45,659 nt of DNA from Patescibacteria group bacterium (GCA_023484645.1 JAMCZZ010000037.1:1-45659), one strand, 5' to 3'; numbered from the stretch's first letter, positions 1 through 7,647 are shown. The notes: a model not told the origin generated them from the sequence alone. Program-made: numbers and translations.

Positions 1-1
1 T

Positions 2-64
2 GTCGAGACCGAACTGCTATCTATGTTACGTAAAAAGGTAGATAATGTATATGCAATATATTAA
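2..64 (+). CDS. Possible 3' end of an upstream gene (cut by window edge)
   Basis: The frame starting at base 2 is open to a TAA at 62-64 and ends in a charged helix-like tail (ELLSMLRKKVDNVYAIY). It stops 12 bases before the cupredoxin start and on the same strand, so it could be the last gene upstream in the same operon. Only about 20 residues are visible, too few to assign a family. It could equally be non-coding spacer. Confidence 0.3.
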   Translation, partial: VETELLSMLRKKVDNVYAIY

Positions 65-76
65 AAGGGAAATAAC

Positions 77-439
77 ATGAAAATTTTTATCGTGGTAGTT
101 GTGATCGCTATTTTAGCTGTTGGGGGATATTACATCTATAAGAGCAGTTATAGTAAGCCCAATCAATCAACGAACAGTAGCAGCAGTTCGGTCTCGACAA
201 ATAGTATTAACATTAGCAACTTTTCATTTGATCCAGCAAGTATCACAGTTAAGGCTGGCTCTAGCATTACTTTTACCAACAATGATGGGACCAATCACAC
301 TGTAACGGCCGACAATGGCAAATTTGATCAAAGTGTTTCATCTGGTAAAACGACCGCTGTTACGATTACCGAACCAGGAACATATAATTATCATTGCAGC
401 ATCCATTCTTCGATGAAGGGCACAATTATTGTTCAATAA
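77..439 (+). CDS. Membrane-anchored cupredoxin (plastocyanin/azurin-like)
   Basis: 120 aa. Residues 1-21 form an uncleaved-looking hydrophobic anchor, followed by a Ser/Thr/Asn-rich linker (about 24-45) and a cupredoxin domain (about 45-120). The type I copper ligands are visible: a His in the TNHTVT segment, then Cys, His and Met in YHCSIHSSMKG near the C-terminus, the usual H...C-x2/4-H-x4-M pattern. This predicts an extracytoplasmic blue-copper electron carrier or copper-binding protein; the redox partner is unknown. An AAAAGGGAAA ribosome site precedes the ATG. It is followed after 15 bases by a small two-helix membrane protein with a strong ribosome site, suggesting a joint unit. Family assignment is firm, physiological role is inferred. 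Confidence 0.88.
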   Translation: MKIFIVVVVIAILAVGGYYIYKSSYSKPNQSTNSSSSSVSTNSINISNFSFDPASITVKAGSSITFTNNDGTNHTVTADNGKFDQSVSSGKTTAVTITEPGTYNYHCSIHSSMKGTIIVQ

Positions 440-454
440 ATGTAGGAGGCCAAA

Positions 455-667
455 ATGATTTTACCTGATCCACTAATTTTTAATAAACCGGTCCACATCT
501 GGCTGGGTATGCTGACTTTTCTTTTTGTCATCACCCAGATTTTGATTGGTACGAAAATTCTGAAAGTTCCATTTTGGATCCACACAAAGGTGATTTGGAA
601 AATTATTTTAGTTTTGGCCCTCATACACAGTTTTTATGGTTTTGAAATTTATTTTTTAAGTAAATGA
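455..667 (+). CDS. Small two-TM membrane protein with intramembrane histidines
   Basis: 70 aa with an excellent TAGGAGG ribosome site 6 bases before the ATG. Two predicted transmembrane helices (about 13-33 and 46-67) are joined by a short basic loop. Histidines at 14, 43 and 58 lie in or at the edges of the helices, and the layout vaguely recalls minimal heme-binding helical hairpins. It follows the cupredoxin gene by 15 bases, so an electron-transfer or copper-related role is conceivable but is inference only. I do not recognise a named family. Confidence 0.75.
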   Translation: MILPDPLIFNKPVHIWLGMLTFLFVITQILIGTKILKVPFWIHTKVIWKIILVLALIHSFYGFEIYFLSK

Positions 668-741
668 AACAAGATTTAATCAAAAATTGGCAGGCTCTCC
701 CTGAAACAAAAATATTATCGCATTAAATCAATAAAATAAAT

Positions 742-1062
742 TTAAGCGTTAGCTTGTGAAATTTTTAGTTTCTTTTTCTCGATAAGCCAAGAGATTTGGA
801 TTGCTGTAAACCATAAGACGAAAACTCCTACTGTCATTGGCACTCCGTTTTTTAAAATCTCCGGCCAAATCTTGCTCCAGCCAGCAGTAAAGAATGGAAA
901 GTAAGGAACAATCTCTTTGTTAGCAATATGATCGATAATTAACATCACGACCCCACCCCACTGCATCGCCAAAAGCCAATCCATATGATAGTGCTTCGGA
1001 ATCTTCTTATTCGCTGCAGTAGTAACAATCGCCGTAGCAGCCGGCGCTAAAAAACAAGCCAT
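742..1062 (-). CDS. Conserved-looking small membrane protein, unknown function
   Basis: 106 aa, minus strand, convergent with the cupredoxin pair. It opens with a small-residue hydrophobic segment (MACFLAPAATAIVTT), then a His-containing stretch (KKIPKHYHMDW), a helix around 30-47 and another around 74-94, ending in a basic/polar tail (EKKKLKISQANA). The upstream strand reads AAAGGAGGG just before the ATG, a strong ribosome site. The two histidines next to a helix could bind metal or heme, but no catalytic signature is seen and I cannot name the family. Position beside the cupredoxin genes hints at a shared redox or metal theme. Confidence 0.7.
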   Translation of the reverse strand: MACFLAPAATAIVTTAANKKIPKHYHMDWLLAMQWGGVVMLIIDHIANKEIVPYFPFFTAGWSKIWPEILKNGVPMTVGVFVLWFTAIQISWLIEKKKLKISQANA

Positions 1063-1147
1063 AACCCTCCTTTAACAAAAATAAACTTCTTAAAGTATAT
1101 TTACTGGTGAGTACAAATGTCAACCAAAACAGAGTCACTTTAATAAG

Positions 1148-1336
1148 TTAGTCATTAAAATGGTCTGCATCAAATATTTCTTTATGCAGTCTAATTATTT
1201 CCAGAGCGATATGCTCTAAATCATATTCATCATGTGAAATTTTATGGGCTTTGATAATATCGTGAACTGCTTTTGCAAACTCCCGACAAAGACCATTATT
1301 CCAAATGATTGATTGCTCAATTGATTCTTTCTCCAT
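1148..1336 (-). CDS. Small soluble acidic protein, unknown; probable target of the adjacent regulator
   Basis: 62 aa, helical and charged, no membrane segment, ending in HKEIFDADHFND. It is read divergently from the response regulator at 1505. A GAGG ribosome site lies about 8 bases before the ATG. The promoter is well formed: TATAAT on the minus strand at 1380-1375, preceded 8 bases upstream by a 21-base box (1389-1409) that recurs with the same spacing downstream of the response regulator. This suggests that the protein belongs to the regulon of that two-component system. Function unknown. Confidence 0.68.
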   Translation of the reverse strand: MEKESIEQSIIWNNGLCREFAKAVHDIIKAHKISHDEYDLEHIALEIIRLHKEIFDADHFND

Positions 1337-1374
1337 TACTATGCCTCGTAATAATTATTTTTTGAAAGAAGAGC

Positions 1375-1409
1375 ATTATATCTAAACAAGATTAAGAAAA
1401 GTTAAATTT
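1375..1409 (-). promoter_or_regulatory. Regulator box 1 plus -10 of the 62-aa gene
   Basis: On the minus strand the core TTTAACTTTTCTTAAT (part of a 21-base box, 1409-1389) is followed after 8 bases by TATAAT (1380-1375). Two TTAA half-sites lie 10 bases apart, as expected for tandem binding of an OmpR/PhoB-type regulator, and they replace a recognisable -35. The same 21 bases occur on the plus strand at 2178-2198, again 8 bases from a -10. Confidence 0.65.
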
Positions 1410-1458
1410 TTTATGAACGAAAAATGAAGTCCCAAAAACATTTTTTTTATTAGAAGTG

Positions 1459-1467
1459 TGATATAAT
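1459..1467 (+). promoter_or_regulatory. Extended -10 promoter of the response regulator
   Basis: TG-A-TATAAT at 1459-1467 is a textbook extended -10 element, and no good -35 is seen 17 bases upstream. It predicts a transcript start near 1474 and a leader of about 30 bases with no clear Shine-Dalgarno before the ATG at 1505. Box 1 ends about 50 bases upstream, so it could also influence this promoter. Confidence 0.55.
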
Positions 1468-1504
1468 GACCATAAATATTTGACTATTAATGGAATTATG
1501 AAAA

Positions 1505-2179
1505 ATGAAAATTTTGGTAGTCGATGACGACAAAAATATCGCAAAGTTTTTAAAAACCTCATTGGAGAATGAATGCTTTGAGGTTGACATAAAAAATGAT
1601 GGCGAATCAGGTTCTTTTGCAGCCAGAACTAATGGTTACGATCTTATAATTTTGGACTACTCCCTGCCTGGGAAAAACGGCCAAACTATATGTGAAGAAA
1701 TAAGAAAAGACCAAATAAACACTCCGGTAATTATTTTGTCTGTTCAAGGAGAACCGCATACTAAGGCCGATTTGTTGAACTCTGGAGCCGATGACTATCT
1801 TTCAAAACCTTTTTCGCTGGAAGAGCTTCTAGCTAGAATGAGGGCGCTTCTTCGTAGATCCAACGATTTAAAACAAGACATTTTATCTATAGATAACTTA
1901 TCAGTTGACACTAAAAAGAATCTTGTCAAACGAGGCAATAAAGAAATATATCTGACTTTAAAAGAATTTATGCTTCTTGAATATCTCCTCAGAAATCAGG
2001 GGGCAGTACTTTCAAGAGGGCTCATATTAGAACATGTTTGGGATATGAACGCCGATTTATTCTCAAATACAATCGAAGCTCATGTCTCCAATGTTCGGCG
2101 TAAAATTGATCTGCCCGGAATGAAACGGTTAATACAAACTGTTCCAGGTAGAGGGTATAAAATTGATATCGCTAAATAA
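1505..2179 (+). CDS. OmpR/PhoB-family response regulator
   Basis: 224 aa, full length. The receiver domain (1-118) has the acidic pair in VVDDD (7-9), phospho-acceptor Asp51 (LILDY), Ser79 in the switch position and Lys101 in SKPF. The winged-helix DNA-binding domain (about 125-222) shows the usual LTLKEFMLLEYLLRNQG, EAHVSNVRRKID and PGRGYKI signatures. It should bind DNA as a tandem dimer after phosphorylation. The cognate kinase is very likely the histidine kinase encoded about 400 bases downstream. Identical 21-base boxes flank the gene in opposite orientation, each facing outward onto a promoter, which is what one expects for its binding sites. Confidence 0.95.
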   Translation: MKILVVDDDKNIAKFLKTSLENECFEVDIKNDGESGSFAARTNGYDLIILDYSLPGKNGQTICEEIRKDQINTPVIILSVQGEPHTKADLLNSGADDYLSKPFSLEELLARMRALLRRSNDLKQDILSIDNLSVDTKKNLVKRGNKEIYLTLKEFMLLEYLLRNQGAVLSRGLILEHVWDMNADLFSNTIEAHVSNVRRKIDLPGMKRLIQTVPGRGYKIDIAK

Positions 2180-2212
2180 ATTTAACTTTTCTTAATCTAT
2201 TCTTAAGATAAT
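2178..2212 (+). promoter_or_regulatory. Regulator box 2 and -10 upstream of small ORF/kinase/terpene-cyclase genes
   Basis: The 21-base box at 2178-2198 overlaps the stop codon of the response regulator gene and is followed after 8 bases by GATAAT (2207-2212). TTAA half-sites begin at 2182, 2192 and 2203, close to one helical turn apart. It is an exact inverted copy of box 1. The predicted transcript would run through the 39-codon ORF at 2323, the kinase and the terpene-cyclase-like gene. Confidence 0.65.
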
Positions 2213-2322
2213 GAAGGCTAAAATTTAAGATAAGGTTAGGGTTGGCTATCCATATATCGTTCTATTGGTAATTCTGTCAATAATTATTATTTTGGGTCGA
2301 AAAAATAATATAAGGAGGAGTT

Positions 2323-2442
2323 ATGGTAGAAATAATGGCGCAGATGCTTACCAACAAGGAAGCGAGATCAAAAAAAGCCGCAGAAGAAGTGGCTGTAAAG
2401 CATGCAAGTGATCCGCTTGTTTTTTGGTCTAGCTTGTCATAG
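2323..2442 (+). CDS. 39-aa small ORF between regulator and kinase
   Basis: An ORF of 39 codons starts at an ATG preceded by a near-perfect AAGGAGGAG ribosome site 2-3 bases upstream. The product begins MVEIMAQMLTNKEARSK, continues with a charged helix rich in Ala/Lys/Glu, and ends PLVFWSSLS. It has no signal peptide or membrane helix. The very strong ribosome site and placement in the leader of the kinase transcript, after regulator box 2, favour translation. It could be a leader peptide or a small regulator of the kinase. No family recognised. Confidence 0.5.
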   Translation: MVEIMAQMLTNKEARSKKAAEEVAVKHASDPLVFWSSLS

Positions 2443-2454
2443 TCACAGAATTTT

Positions 2455-2481
2455 AAAACTTTAAACTAGTATTAAAGTTTT
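2455..2481 (+). terminator. AT-only hairpin after the small ORF (weak terminator or attenuator)
   Basis: AAAACTTTAA (2455-2464) pairs perfectly with TTAAAGTTTT (2472-2481) across a 7-base loop. It lies 12 bases after the small ORF stop and ends in T residues. The stem is AT-rich, so termination would be partial at best. It may tune read-through into the kinase gene. Confidence 0.35.
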
Positions 2482-2496
2482 ATTAAGATGTATTAT

Positions 2497-2543
2497 TTAG
2501 AGGCATTGCTGCATAGCACATACGAGTTGAGCGATGCCTCTAA
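2497..2543 (+). promoter_or_regulatory. 14-bp hairpin in the leader of the histidine kinase
   Basis: TTAGAGGCATTGCT (2497-2510) pairs with AGCGATGCCTCTAA (2530-2543) with a single G.T wobble and a 19-base loop. It is not followed by a T run, so it is not a standard terminator. It sits 30 bases before the kinase ATG. It could be an RNA control element or an operator. No known riboswitch class is recognised. Confidence 0.4.
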
Positions 2544-2573
2544 TAATTAAGTCAACTCAATTGATGGAGTAAA

Positions 2574-3956
2574 ATGTATAAAACATTTAAACGCCGATTT
2601 TCTTTTATTTTGCATAGACCTAAAAATAGGGTTGATTATGTTATGCACATAATCTTGAGCGGGTTTTTAGTAGTTGCAATTTTATCGTTCATCAATATTC
2701 TAATAGATAAATATTCTTCTCCACAAAATTATGACGGCGGTCCTCCATTATTGCATTTTGCGATAATTATTTTACTCTTTGTTGGCTTAAGAATGCTTCA
2801 CTCTAAATATTCCAAAATAGTAGGACATTGTTTTCTCTTACTGCTTCTGTCTTGCACAGCCTATATAATCATCGTTTCAGGCATCGAAAACCCATTCGCC
2901 TTATTGCTGATGTTTTTTTATATCGTATTGTCTTCAATGATATTTAAGGGCAAATATTATCTTGTTGCAGCATTCATTCTTTTTGCTGCGATTTTATTAT
3001 TAGCCATAGGCCAAGACAAATTGATTTTTCATCCTAATTTAGCGTGGAAAGTAGAAAGTTTTCCTCTTCAAGATACCGTCTCTTTGCTGATCATTTTAAT
3101 TATAATCGTTCTTATTTCATGGTTATTCAATCGTGAAATTAATAACTACATTCTTCGCCTCGAAGAATCGAAAAAGTTACTCAAAAAAGAACGGGATATG
3201 TTAGAAGAAAAAGTTAAAGAAAGAACAGCAGAATTGCGAACCGAACAAATAGATAGATTAGCGGAGCTTTCTAAATTAGCTGAATTTGGGCGGTTAGCTC
3301 AAGGATTGTTTCATGATTTAGTGAATCCGTTGACTGCTTTATCTCTAAATCTTAACCAAGCCAAAAAAGAAAAGGACACAACTAAGATAAAAAACTATCT
3401 TCAAGAAACAACATTTGCAGCCGAGAATATGCGAAAACTAATTGACTCAACTTTAAATTATTCTAAAGACATGATAGCCAAAGATTCATTTTCAATTACC
3501 GATGAACTTAAAAATATTGGATTAGTCTGTGGTTACAAAGCAAGACAAGCGGGAGTAAATTTAGTATTCCAAGATAAGAACGACATTAAACTGATTGGCA
3601 ATAAAACTAGATTTTCACAGTTAATTTCCAATCTGGTGTTAAATGCCGTTGAGGCTTATGAGCAACAAAAAGATAAGATAGCTGGCGATGTAAGTAAAAA
3701 AATTGTTATTAAGTTCTACAGCGAAAAAAATAATGTAGTGATCAAAATTACGGACAACGCCTTTGGGATACCGGAAAAAGTTAGGAAAAATATTTTTGAA
3801 CCATTTTATAGCACTAAAAAACATTTGGGTAACTCAGGCATTGGCCTATCTATGTGTAAAGACATAGTTGAATCTGATTTCGCAGGCAAGATTCAGGTAA
3901 AAAGCCAATCCGGAGAAGGTACTGAATTTATTATTACTATACCCCAAACACTTTAA
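2574..3956 (+). CDS. Membrane sensor histidine kinase
   Basis: 460 aa. The N-terminal half (about 22-185) has roughly six hydrophobic segments with short loops and no large periplasmic domain, suggesting membrane-embedded sensing. A coiled coil (about 190-232) leads to the dimerisation/phosphoacceptor box with His247 in LFHDLVNPLTAL. The ATPase domain has N357 in NLVLNAVEA, the G1 motif DNAFGIP, the F box FEPFYSTK and the G2 motif GNSGIGLS. A GGAG ribosome site lies 5 bases before the ATG. The gene is the natural partner of the response regulator at 1505 and is followed after 12 bases by the terpene-cyclase-like gene. Confidence 0.93.
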   Translation: MYKTFKRRFSFILHRPKNRVDYVMHIILSGFLVVAILSFINILIDKYSSPQNYDGGPPLLHFAIIILLFVGLRMLHSKYSKIVGHCFLLLLLSCTAYIIIVSGIENPFALLLMFFYIVLSSMIFKGKYYLVAAFILFAAILLLAIGQDKLIFHPNLAWKVESFPLQDTVSLLIILIIIVLISWLFNREINNYILRLEESKKLLKKERDMLEEKVKERTAELRTEQIDRLAELSKLAEFGRLAQGLFHDLVNPLTALSLNLNQAKKEKDTTKIKNYLQETTFAAENMRKLIDSTLNYSKDMIAKDSFSITDELKNIGLVCGYKARQAGVNLVFQDKNDIKLIGNKTRFSQLISNLVLNAVEAYEQQKDKIAGDVSKKIVIKFYSEKNNVVIKITDNAFGIPEKVRKNIFEPFYSTKKHLGNSGIGLSMCKDIVESDFAGKIQVKSQSGEGTEFIITIPQTL

Positions 3957-3968
3957 AGATGAAGTACG

Positions 3969-5891
3969 ATGTTTAATGAAAAGAATATTAACGATGCAAT
4001 ACTAAAAGGCATTCGATTCATCGCTTGGCAGCAAAACGACAATGGATCCTTTTACAGTCAATCTTCGAAGAGTTTTAAACTTACTCATCCTAAAAAATTT
4101 ATCACGACCTTTTACACTTCATTAATTCTATATTGCATTTCTCAAGTTGATAATCCAAAATCCCTACTTCCTAAGGATAAGGCTTGTAATTTTTTATTGT
4201 CAGAAAAAAGTAAACTTGGAACTTATAACTATTGGGCTAAGTGTTTTATTAAATATAAAACTGAATCTTGCCCTGACGACTTGGATGATACTTCCTGCGC
4301 TTTTTCTGCTTTGCTTTCTGTAAACCGAAACCTGATAAATGAAGAGGAACTAGCAAGCATTACCAAGGTATTGATAAATTCAGAGTCCAAAGAAGGCGGA
4401 CCTTATTTTACTTGGATTGTACCAAAAGACGCTGATCCAAAATGGAAAGACGTGGACTTGGCTGTTAATTCCAATATCGGATTATTTCTCTCTATACTTG
4501 GAATAAGACTTCCGAGTATAGATGATTTAATTGAAAAAGCGATTGTCAATAATAACTTTGCCTCAACCTATTATCCTGATTATTCAACTCTATATTTTAT
4601 CTCCAGGTTTTATAGAGGTAAATTAAAAAAGAAGCTTGCTCAGATTCTTAAAAAAGAAAATTCTAAACCTTTTGAAAATTCTCTGGAATGCGCCCTTCTT
4701 GGGATCTCTTTGCTAAATATTGGCGAAAAACATAGTATGGTCGAAAATAATATCGACTATTTATTGAAGAATCAAAAGAAAAATGGATCTTTTGGAACAT
4801 ATACATTTATTCTCGAACAAACATATGAAAAAAATAAAAGATTTTCTGGGTCGGAGGCTTTTACTGCAGCTTTAGCTGTGGAGTTAATAACAAAATATGA
4901 AAGTTTACAGCCCAGTAAAAAAAGTATGACAAAATATGATAACCTATCAATTTTAAAACAAAAGGTTGTTAGCCATGCTGGCGGCGACTCCCAATATAGA
5001 TTTGATGATGATTTAACAAAACAATTCGATAGTTTTTTAAATAAAGTCGTACAGTCTGATCAAGACGGACAAATCATTATTCACCCGTATTTATTCATGG
5101 ACTCCCTTAAAAAGAAATTTTTTATTAAAAAAAACGAAAGTTTTTTGCTTGATACTGCTGTTGCCGGAATATTTGGTTGGCTGTCTTACACAATTTTTGA
5201 CAATATTATTGATGAAAAAAAAGATTTAGATAAACTTTCTTTAGCCATAATCTGCAATCGGGAATTAGAAAAATTATTCTGCAAGAACAACCCGGACTTT
5301 CGTTCTATCTTTCAAAAATTCATGGACAAGGTGGATTACGCTAATTTCTATGAATTTAGATACGCTCGGTTTAATCAGAAAACAGGCTTTCCTAAAAAAA
5401 ATATTTATCCAAATGTTGAGTTTGTCGCCGATAAATCCATAGCTCATTGTCTTGGGCCCCTATCAATTATGACCAAGCTTGGTTTTTCTCCCGAAAGTAA
5501 AGAGTTTCAAAATTTACTTTCTTTTTATCAAAATTATCTGACCGCAAGGCAATTAAATGATGATGCGCACGATTGGGAAGAGGATTTGATACGAGGACAA
5601 ATCAATTATGCAGGAGAAGCTCTGCTTAGGGATTTTGAAAACAAAAATGGTAAAAAGGCCGATCTTCCAAAGGATCTGGTCAAGCTGAGAAAGCTTTTTT
5701 GGGGAAAGACCATCCTAGAAATTTGTGCGATAATTCAAAATAAAATTACAGAAGCGAAAAAAGACCTTTTCTCGCTTGCTGAAATATTAGATCAAAATTA
5801 TCTTAAAAATAAACTGGATGAGTTAGAAGGATCTGCAAAGAAGGCCATCAGAGAAAGAGGGAAAACAAAGCGGTTTTTAGACGCTTTGTAA
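3969..5891 (+). CDS. Terpene-cyclase-like protein: class II DxDD domain plus class I-like helical domain
   Basis: 640 aa. The N-terminal part (about 1-320) resembles the squalene-hopene/diterpene cyclase alpha-barrel fold: QW-like repeats at 21-28 (QQNDNGSF) and 269-276 (QKKNGSFG), and DLDDTS at 104-109, which matches the DxDD(T/S) acid motif of class II terpene cyclases. The C-terminal part (about 385-640) has DNIID at 411-415 after a helical run and NDDAHDWEED at 530-539, resembling the aspartate-rich metal sites of class I isoprenoid synthases. A prenyl diphosphate cyclisation role is therefore predicted; substrate and product are unknown. It begins 12 bases after the kinase stop, so it is probably co-transcribed with the kinase. 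Domain calls come from motifs only. Confidence 0.7.
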   Translation: MFNEKNINDAILKGIRFIAWQQNDNGSFYSQSSKSFKLTHPKKFITTFYTSLILYCISQVDNPKSLLPKDKACNFLLSEKSKLGTYNYWAKCFIKYKTESCPDDLDDTSCAFSALLSVNRNLINEEELASITKVLINSESKEGGPYFTWIVPKDADPKWKDVDLAVNSNIGLFLSILGIRLPSIDDLIEKAIVNNNFASTYYPDYSTLYFISRFYRGKLKKKLAQILKKENSKPFENSLECALLGISLLNIGEKHSMVENNIDYLLKNQKKNGSFGTYTFILEQTYEKNKRFSGSEAFTAALAVELITKYESLQPSKKSMTKYDNLSILKQKVVSHAGGDSQYRFDDDLTKQFDSFLNKVVQSDQDGQIIIHPYLFMDSLKKKFFIKKNESFLLDTAVAGIFGWLSYTIFDNIIDEKKDLDKLSLAIICNRELEKLFCKNNPDFRSIFQKFMDKVDYANFYEFRYARFNQKTGFPKKNIYPNVEFVADKSIAHCLGPLSIMTKLGFSPESKEFQNLLSFYQNYLTARQLNDDAHDWEEDLIRGQINYAGEALLRDFENKNGKKADLPKDLVKLRKLFWGKTILEICAIIQNKITEAKKDLFSLAEILDQNYLKNKLDELEGSAKKAIRERGKTKRFLDAL

Positions 5892-5936
5892 ATTTATATA
5901 ATTAATTTTTTCTAAGTTAAATCTAAACTTCACCTT

Positions 5937-6491
5937 ATGGAAAATCAAAAAATTAAGATATTGGGAGTCGCCGGCAGCTTGAGAAAAGGTTCATATAATA
6001 AAATGCTTTTAAAGGAAGCATTAAGACTAGCACCGAAAGATGTCGAAATAAATATTTTTGATATTAAAGACATTCCATTATTCAATCAAGACTTAGAGCT
6101 TAATTTACCAAAATCTGTAATCAATCTGAAAAATAAAATTAAAGAATCGGATGCAATTTTGCTTGTTACGCCTGAGTACAATTACTCAATCCCTGGAGTA
6201 TTAAAAAATGTAATAGATTGGGGATCCCGCCCTTATGGAAACAATTCTTGGGATAAAAAACCAGTTGCCATTATGGGCGCTTCCATAGGAGGTTTCGGTA
6301 CAATTAGGGCTCAGACACACTTAAGGCAAACCTTTATCTTTACTAATATGTTTCCAATCAATAACGAACTTTTTGTTTCCCGTGCAAATGGAAAATTTGA
6401 TCAGAACGGCAACCTGACCGACAATGAAATAAGAGAAAAAATTATAGTTTTGCTGCAGAATTTAGTAGATTGGACAAAAAAATTAAAATAA
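5937..6491 (+). CDS. NADPH-dependent FMN reductase (flavodoxin-like, ChrR/YieF type)
   Basis: 184 aa, full length. The flavin phosphate loop is GSLRKGSYN (13-21), and the family signature PEYNYSIPGVLKNVIDW follows around 78-94; GASIGGFGTIRAQ (about 117-129) is also typical. It should bind FMN and transfer electrons from NAD(P)H to quinones, metals or other flavins. The gene lies 45 bases after the terpene-cyclase-like gene and has its own TATAAT (5897-5902) but no clear ribosome site. It ends 13 bases from the convergent bactofilin-like gene. A role with the upstream terpenoid gene is possible but unproven. Confidence 0.9.
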   Translation: MENQKIKILGVAGSLRKGSYNKMLLKEALRLAPKDVEINIFDIKDIPLFNQDLELNLPKSVINLKNKIKESDAILLVTPEYNYSIPGVLKNVIDWGSRPYGNNSWDKKPVAIMGASIGGFGTIRAQTHLRQTFIFTNMFPINNELFVSRANGKFDQNGNLTDNEIREKIIVLLQNLVDWTKKLK

Positions 6492-6504
6492 CCTCAACGG
6501 CTAA

Positions 6505-7647
6505 TCACTTTTGCGGCTTAGTAATAAATTCCCAAATTGAAAGTCCCAAAAGCCCGAATGAGAGTGAGAACAACAGCATTATAACTATCCAACCAATTAT
6601 TGGTATAAAACCAAGTACCGAAAGAGCAACTACTCCGATGAGGACAGATCGCCAATCAATGACAAGTTCTTTATCTTTTTTTAGGAATTTAAGAAGATAG
6701 CTTCCCAATATCAACGGAGAAACTAGAGACGCTACTAAGAGAAGTAATGCAAAAAGGAGAATGACAATGAACGCCAGTTTCACTCCGATCATAGTTGCAA
6801 ACAAAAATATTGTGGCGATTGGAACCACGACTAGACCGAACAAGCCCCAACCAATTTTAGGCCAATAATTCTTAGGTATACTTTCCACTGCCAGTCTTGC
6901 GTATTTCGGGAAAATAGATATGAGGACCATAATGGTAATGAACGATATTAAAATACTGTATAAAACTTGAGTAATTTTTAGTGTTTCCCATTTGTACTTA
7001 GATTCATTTATTTTATTAAACTCAACGCCCCCAGAAACGCTTGCTCTACTTGATATATCCGCTTCATTCGGAGAAGAATAAGACAGTTTACCATTTATTT
7101 TCGCCTCATTGCCCAAAGTTAAATGGTTTACATTTTTAATAACGACGTCGCCATCCAATTCGCCATTAAGAGTAATATTGTTACCTGAAATATATGATTT
7201 GCCGAGAACTTTACCATTAGTATTTACTACGCTTCCAGCCCCGATAAAATCACCGGTTATTTCAGCATTCTTATTGATATTAATTAAATTGCCGCCAACA
7301 ACTAGATCTTCTCCAATTTTTCCATTTACATAAATATTACCCGCAGCCAATCGAGCATTCTTGCCTATATTTCCTTTAATATTTAAAGTACCGCCAACCG
7401 CTGCGAGATCATTTTCTACATCACTGTTTAAATTAATAGTTCCTCCAGCTGCAACAAGATCGCTCAATATCTTTCCGTCTAGATTAATTAAACCACCCGC
7501 AGCATATAGGTTTTTAGCCGTTTCATTTTTTCCTAAAATTACCTCTGCGTTAGTATTTGTTTCTGTTGGAATTTTAAACTCGGCTGCCAATACAATTGTC
7601 GGAATTAAAACAAAAAATGCAATTAAAAAAGCAAATATTTTTTTCAT
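6505..7647 (-). CDS. Exported bactofilin-like (polymer-forming) protein with C-terminal membrane domain
   Basis: 380 aa. A signal peptide (1-21, ending VLAAE) is followed by a run of short beta-helix-like repeats (about 35-215) of the type GKI..DLVAAGGTINLN, as in bactofilins and polymer-forming cytoskeletal proteins. The C-terminal 160 residues hold five or six transmembrane helices. The product is probably an extracytoplasmic beta-helix tethered to the membrane, used as a scaffold or adhesive layer. An AAAGGAGAC ribosome site precedes the ATG. It is transcribed toward the FMN reductase. CPR and other bacteria encode similar exported repeat proteins whose exact role is not known. Confidence 0.8.
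   Translation of the reverse strand: MKKIFAFLIAFFVLIPTIVLAAEFKIPTETNTNAEVILGKNETAKNLYAAGGLINLDGKILSDLVAAGGTINLNSDVENDLAAVGGTLNIKGNIGKNARLAAGNIYVNGKIGEDLVVGGNLININKNAEITGDFIGAGSVVNTNGKVLGKSYISGNNITLNGELDGDVVIKNVNHLTLGNEAKINGKLSYSSPNEADISSRASVSGGVEFNKINESKYKWETLKITQVLYSILISFITIMVLISIFPKYARLAVESIPKNYWPKIGWGLFGLVVVPIATIFLFATMIGVKLAFIVILLFALLLLVASLVSPLILGSYLLKFLKKDKELVIDWRSVLIGVVALSVLGFIPIIGWIVIMLLFSLSFGLLGLSIWEFITKPQK

Noticed and set aside
664..726. 20-codon ORF overlapping the stop of the two-TM protein (ATGA)
   Set aside because: The overlap looks like coupling, but the ORF has no recognisable features and is too short to support alone; it could be a gene remnant.
2235..2360. Open frame with a hydrophobic stretch (YPYIVLLVILSIIIILG) upstream of the 39-aa ORF
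   Set aside because: There is no ATG, GTG or TTG start with a ribosome site, and the frame overlaps the well-supported small ORF.
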